Notes under the pieces: model-generated
The model's database searches: none
What the model was told of the DNA's origin: nothing
Seen by the model: only the letters and a program-made list of their open reading frames with translations
Made by a program: the position numbers and the translations under genes
In this document: in pieces, positions 61,088-64,000 of the stretch
How positions within the stretch are numbered: the stretch's first letter is position 1
Layout: every line of letters starts with the position of its first letter
Source of the DNA: Sphingobacterium sp. SGR-19
Lineage (GTDB): Bacteria > Bacteroidota > Bacteroidia > Sphingobacteriales > Sphingobacteriaceae
Reading direction: 5' to 3'
DNA length: 64,000 nt
Assembly (NCBI RefSeq): GCF_011043555.1
Contig: NZ_JAAKGS010000012.1
Span: 1-64,000, forward strand

Positions 61088-62626
61088 ATGGCTTACGGAA
61101 GAGAGACTCCAAGGCAACGCATGATCAATATTTTATATTTGGTATTGCTGGCCTTACTCGCATTAAATGTACCAAACTCGATATTAGATGCTTTTAAGAA
61201 TATCAACGACAGTCTGGAAGCTTCTAAAACGAATGTTGACAATTCTGTCGAACAGTTGTTTGCTGCATTTGAGAGTACAAAACTAAAAGAAGAACCGGAA
61301 CGGGCGAAACCGATCTATGAACAAGCTAAACAGGCTCGTGCTGTTGTAGATGAACTGGATCAATACATTAATGAATTAAAACAGGAATTTGAGAAACAAG
61401 GTGGTGGATATGATGAGGACACCGGTGATTTGGTACGACGTGAAAACGCAGATATTGCACCTCATCTTATGATTAATGGCAAAAGAGGGGTGGAATTAAA
61501 AGAAAAGATAAACAGTACCCGCGAAAAACTGTTGTCGTTATTAAGTGAAGATGACCGGAAATCTGTTTCGTTTTCATTGGAAGCACAAGATCCGGAGAAA
61601 TCCGTCAATGGCAAAAGAAAATGGGAGGATGTTAATTTTGGAAGCGGAACACCTTTGACGGCTGCAATGGCTACACTAACTAAAATACAAGTCGATGCGC
61701 AAAATGCGGAATCCGATGTCGTGAAGCTTATTTTGGGCAAAATGGATCAAGCCGTGGTGAATCTGGATAAATTTGCAGCGGTAGCGGTAGCGCCTACATC
61801 CTATCTTGTTCAGGGTCAGCCATATACGGCGGAAGTTTTCTTGACCGCTTCAGATTCCAAATCAGAACCATCGATCAGTGTCAATGGAAGTGCGTTAAAT
61901 GTAGTGGATGGAAAAGGTGTCTATACGGTGCCTACCAACCAAGAGGGTATTTTTACCTGGACGGGAACCATCCAAGTAAAACAAACGGACGGTACGGTTA
62001 AGGAATACCGTACACCTGAACAGACTTATCAGGTAGCCAGACCTTCGGCTGTTGTTTCACCGGATAAGATGAATGTATTGTATATCGGCGTAACGAACCC
62101 GATTTCTGTGTCCGCGCCAGGTACTCCTACGAATAAGATCAATGTAAGTATGAACGGCGGTGGCGGTCGTATTTCTGGCTCTGGAGGGAAGTATAATGTT
62201 ACGGTGAGTTCGCCTGGAACGGCCCGCATATCGGTATCCGCCGAAGTTGCACCGGGCAAAACGCAAACATTGAGTACAACAGAGTTTAGAGTCAAAAGAA
62301 TTCCGGATCCAATTGCTAAATTCGGAGGAAAAACGGGAGGCAATATGGCGACCGTGGCACTTAAAGCTCAGAACGCTGTGTTTGCAACGTTGGATAACTT
62401 TGATTTTGACGCTAAATTTAAGGTCACTAAATTTAGTATGATTATCGCCAAACCAAGGGCAGACGCTATCGTACTTTCTACCAATGGAGGAACGTTAAGC
62501 TCCAGTATGAAAACAGCCTTAAACGGAATTGTTCCGGGTACCAGAGTGATATTTGACAATATTATAGCGGTAGGTCCGGATGGATCTCCACGACAATTGA
62601 ATGCAGTTGCGTTAACAGCGAATTAG
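61088..62626 (+). CDS. gldM: GldM-type motor subunit
   Basis: A 512-residue partner of GldL, standard length. One N-terminal membrane helix (NILYLVLLALLALNVPN) follows the conserved ETPRQRMINILY, with Arg 9; a large periplasmic domain of four folds extends to the C-terminus (QPYTAEVFLTASDS, VNVNGSALN-like VNGSALNVVDG, TEFRVKRIPDPIAKFGGK). The residue at position 31, a Glu in the flavobacterial proteins I recall, is Ser here. It lies 31 bp after gldL. gldN does not follow; there is a terminator and an unrelated sigma factor. Confidence 0.88.
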   Translation: MAYGRETPRQRMINILYLVLLALLALNVPNSILDAFKNINDSLEASKTNVDNSVEQLFAAFESTKLKEEPERAKPIYEQAKQARAVVDELDQYINELKQEFEKQGGGYDEDTGDLVRRENADIAPHLMINGKRGVELKEKINSTREKLLSLLSEDDRKSVSFSLEAQDPEKSVNGKRKWEDVNFGSGTPLTAAMATLTKIQVDAQNAESDVVKLILGKMDQAVVNLDKFAAVAVAPTSYLVQGQPYTAEVFLTASDSKSEPSISVNGSALNVVDGKGVYTVPTNQEGIFTWTGTIQVKQTDGTVKEYRTPEQTYQVARPSAVVSPDKMNVLYIGVTNPISVSAPGTPTNKINVSMNGGGGRISGSGGKYNVTVSSPGTARISVSAEVAPGKTQTLSTTEFRVKRIPDPIAKFGGKTGGNMATVALKAQNAVFATLDNFDFDAKFKVTKFSMIIAKPRADAIVLSTNGGTLSSSMKTALNGIVPGTRVIFDNIIAVGPDGSPRQLNAVALTAN

Positions 62627-62650
62627 ACGCAAACATGATCTATAAAAAAA

Positions 62651-62690
62651 GGGGCCGTATCAGAACATAAACTGATGCGGCCTCTTCATT
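62651..62690 (+). terminator. gldLM terminator
   Basis: A 13-bp stem ggggccgtatcag / ctgatgcggcctc (two G-T wobbles) with an 8-nt loop, followed by a T-rich tail (ttcatttttt). Confidence 0.85.
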
Positions 62691-62695
62691 TTTTA

Positions 62696-62934
62696 CGTTT
62701 TGGTTGGAAAGCTGATATCGTTTCTACCACATACCCTCACGTTTGTAAATAATATATTATCGTTTCTTAATATACAGGTAATATGGGAATTGTAGGTTTG
62801 TGAACGAATAGCGTATAGTTTAGGGAGCACAATGTTTTTAAGCTGGTACACACTATCGAAATGAAATGGAGGGTCAAAATCTATAGTTACGAAACACAAT
62901 AACAAGAGTATAGTCATACAGATATGTAAATAAA
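62696..62934. other. Intergenic AT-rich stretch, no gene seen
   Basis: Between the gldM terminator and the small cysteine-rich frame. I see no convincing gene; a TAnnTTTG match (taggtttg, 62793-62800) is the only promoter-like element, and by itself is weak. Confidence 0.4.
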
Positions 62935-63177
62935 ATGAAACCTGTAAAAGATAACTGCGACAACAATAAAACGGAATACACTATACGGAATATTACCGTT
63001 ACTGTACCCAAAATCACTAGTAAGGAATATGATGTCGGTATCTGCCGTAAATGTGTATTGCAAGTCTTCAAAAACAAGTGTAACCAAAAAATTACATCGA
63101 AATGCTGTATAAAAGAATCATTGTGTAACTTTGCTTTAGCAAAATATAGAATAACAGTAGATATTATCAAGAACTAA
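62935..63177 (+). CDS. Possible small cysteine-rich protein
   Basis: An 80-residue reading frame from an ATG. It is basic, has seven cysteines (NCD, GICRKCVL, NKCNQ, SKCCI, LCN), no signal peptide and no family that I recognise; CxxC spacing in CRKC and adjacent CC could suggest metal or disulfide bonds. It sits 41 bp before the ECF sigma gene on the same strand. The base composition is AT-rich like the flanking non-coding DNA, and a -7 box-like taactttg (63126-63133) lies inside it, so this may not be a real gene. Confidence 0.25.
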   Translation: MKPVKDNCDNNKTEYTIRNITVTVPKITSKEYDVGICRKCVLQVFKNKCNQKITSKCCIKESLCNFALAKYRITVDIIKN

Positions 63178-63218
63178 CCGATAAAGCTGTCAAGTGTTTT
63201 TTAGGAAGGTAACATAGA

Positions 63219-63827
63219 ATGAAAAAAAGTACCAAATTGTATGTTGAATTGTCCGAAATAGCCCTGCTAGACTTAGTGAAGCAGGACGATCAAGGTGCAT
63301 TTCGGGAACTGTATAACCGTTATAGTGGCAAATTGTATGGCAATATATTGCGTATGACCAAATCTAAAGATACCGCGGATGATATCTTGCAGAGCGTATT
63401 CATCAAGATCTGGGAAAATCGTTTCGCTATTGATACAATGCGATCGTTTAAGTCTTTTATTTATCAGATTGCACAAAATACCGTGTTTGACAATTTCCGA
63501 AAGGAAGCCAGGCTCAGGGTGTTGGCTTCCTCTGTCGCACACCAACGTGAAGAATTAGAACAAAGCGAGTCTCCCACGGAAAAATGGATTGGAGCAAAGG
63601 AATATAAGACCATGCTGGAAAATGCTGTTTCCCAGCTCCCACCCAGAAGACGAGAGATTTATCAGCTGTGTAAACTGGAAGGACTAACCTATGATCAGGT
63701 CAGTGAAATAATGGGAATCTCCACCTCTACGATAAACGACCATATTGTTAAAGCTTCTAAGGCATTAAGAGAGCATTTAACCCAGAGCCGTTATTATACC
63801 CTGTTATTATTATTCTTTATTTTTTAA
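63219..63827 (+). CDS. ECF RNA polymerase sigma factor (second)
   Basis: A 202-residue sigma-70 family factor. Region 2: FRELYNRYSGKLYGNILRMTKSKDTADDILQSVFIKIWENR in parts; region 4: QLPPRRREIYQLCKLEGLTYDQVSEIMGISTSTINDHIVKAS in parts, the Bacteroidota FecR-associated class. It usually precedes a FecR gene and a SusC with STN domain, which would lie beyond the window end; the next frame (63863) is not clearly FecR. The start is the ATG at 63219. It is unrelated in sequence to the sigma at 24588 beyond the common fold. Confidence 0.88.
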   Translation: MKKSTKLYVELSEIALLDLVKQDDQGAFRELYNRYSGKLYGNILRMTKSKDTADDILQSVFIKIWENRFAIDTMRSFKSFIYQIAQNTVFDNFRKEARLRVLASSVAHQREELEQSESPTEKWIGAKEYKTMLENAVSQLPPRRREIYQLCKLEGLTYDQVSEIMGISTSTINDHIVKASKALREHLTQSRYYTLLLLFFIF

Positions 63828-63862
63828 GTCCCTCCCCCTATAATTTTCCAATACTCTCCCCC

Positions 63863-64000
63863 ATGCTGCATTTAGTTAAAAAAAATTTCAGCAGAGCAGA
63901 TGAAAACTTTTTTTCCGGCGTAATAGGAGAAAAGAAACAAAGCGAAGATTGGAAAAAACACCATATACGATCAGGCAGCTGTTCCATAGATTCCTTCAAA
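63863..64000 (+). CDS. Unfinished reading frame at the window end
   Basis: An open frame from ATG 63863 (MLHLVKKNFSRADENFF) to the last base, 46 codons and no stop. It begins 36 bp after the sigma factor. The visible part is basic, with no membrane helix or known motif, so I cannot say whether this is a FecR protein, another gene or chance. Confidence 0.25.
   Translation, partial: MLHLVKKNFSRADENFFSGVIGEKKQSEDWKKHHIRSGSCSIDSFK

Noticed and set aside
59142..62626. Calling the TonB-GldL-GldM run a complete type 9 secretion/gliding cluster
   Set aside because: gldK, gldN and the translocon genes are not present in the window, so only the two motor genes can be claimed.
62693..62917. A 74-codon minus-strand frame and a 98-codon minus-strand frame near 62874-63170
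   Set aside because: They overlap AT-rich intergenic DNA, have no recognisable domain or start context, and overlap one another; treated as chance frames.
1..64000. CRISPR array, insertion sequence, integrase or prophage
   Set aside because: No regular direct-repeat array, transposase motif, terminal inverted repeats with target duplication, or phage gene was seen.

Overview
The window is chromosomal DNA of a Bacteroidota species, most likely family Sphingobacteriaceae (Sphingobacterium, Pedobacter or Olivibacter-like; the genus is inference). The evidence is: two SusC/SusD outer-membrane uptake pairs, FecR/ECF sigma regulators, GldL/GldM, a BT_3928-type DoxX protein, promoters of the Bacteroidota type (TAnnTTTG -7 box), scarce Shine-Dalgarno sequences and moderate GC content. 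I see no insertion sequence, prophage, integrase or CRISPR array. Gene content is mostly ordinary chromosomal housekeeping.

Layout. 1-340: tail of an rRNA operon (5S rRNA and terminator). 0.4-8 kb: PutP-type symporter, SucD, TrmH-type methyltransferase, rpsT, a DUF1080 lipoprotein with its AraC-type neighbour, an acetyl-CoA hydrolase/transferase and a small outer-membrane barrel. 8-11.3 kb: minus-strand operon DUF1599 - BT_3928 - aroK - glycerophosphodiesterase with touching or overlapping ends. 11.4-14.4 kb: HipA-like kinase overlapping a DUF3037 gene, then cysE-cysM for cysteine synthesis. 14.4-25.2 kb: an uptake locus, FecR - SusC (with STN signalling domain) - SusD - DUF4959-like - DUF4998-like - exported metallo-beta-lactamase-fold hydrolase - ECF sigma factor. 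25-29.6 kb: exported proteins, GNAT, trigger factor and tRNA-Leu(UAG). 29.8-32.3 kb: membrane protein, winged-helix regulator and CreD, with two matching operator-like palindromes. 32.8-45.3 kb: S9 peptidase, then an envelope block (MlaD, two amidases, divergent LptD), CinA, a 2-oxo acid dehydrogenase E2 and a MATE exporter. 45.4-48.2 kb: TatA-like and Tex. 48.3-53.1 kb: a second, solitary SusD/SusC pair on the minus strand. 53.3-58 kb: a small protein and a TamB-like protein. 58-62.6 kb: tsaD, TonB, gldL and gldM. 63.2 kb to the end: another ECF sigma factor and an unfinished reading frame.

How the genes work together. The 14-25 kb locus looks like a self-contained signal-and-import unit: the STN domain of SusC would report ligand binding to FecR, which would release the sigma factor. 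Its only recognisable enzyme is the metallo-hydrolase. The 35-40 kb block serves envelope assembly (LPS insertion, lipid transport, peptidoglycan cleavage), and TamB at 54-58 kb adds to it. TonB and GldLM at 59-62.6 kb both couple inner-membrane proton flow to periplasmic work.

The most interesting items are: (1) a GldL/GldM motor pair without adjacent gldK/gldN and with several expected motor residues replaced; (2) two near-identical palindromes flanking a regulator-CreD unit; (3) two diverged copies of an intergenic structured repeat whose stem sequence differs but whose pairing is kept; (4) the sugar-type uptake locus without a glycosidase; (5) the HipA/DUF3037 overlapping pair; (6) a TamB-like gene with no conventional start codon covering its membrane anchor.
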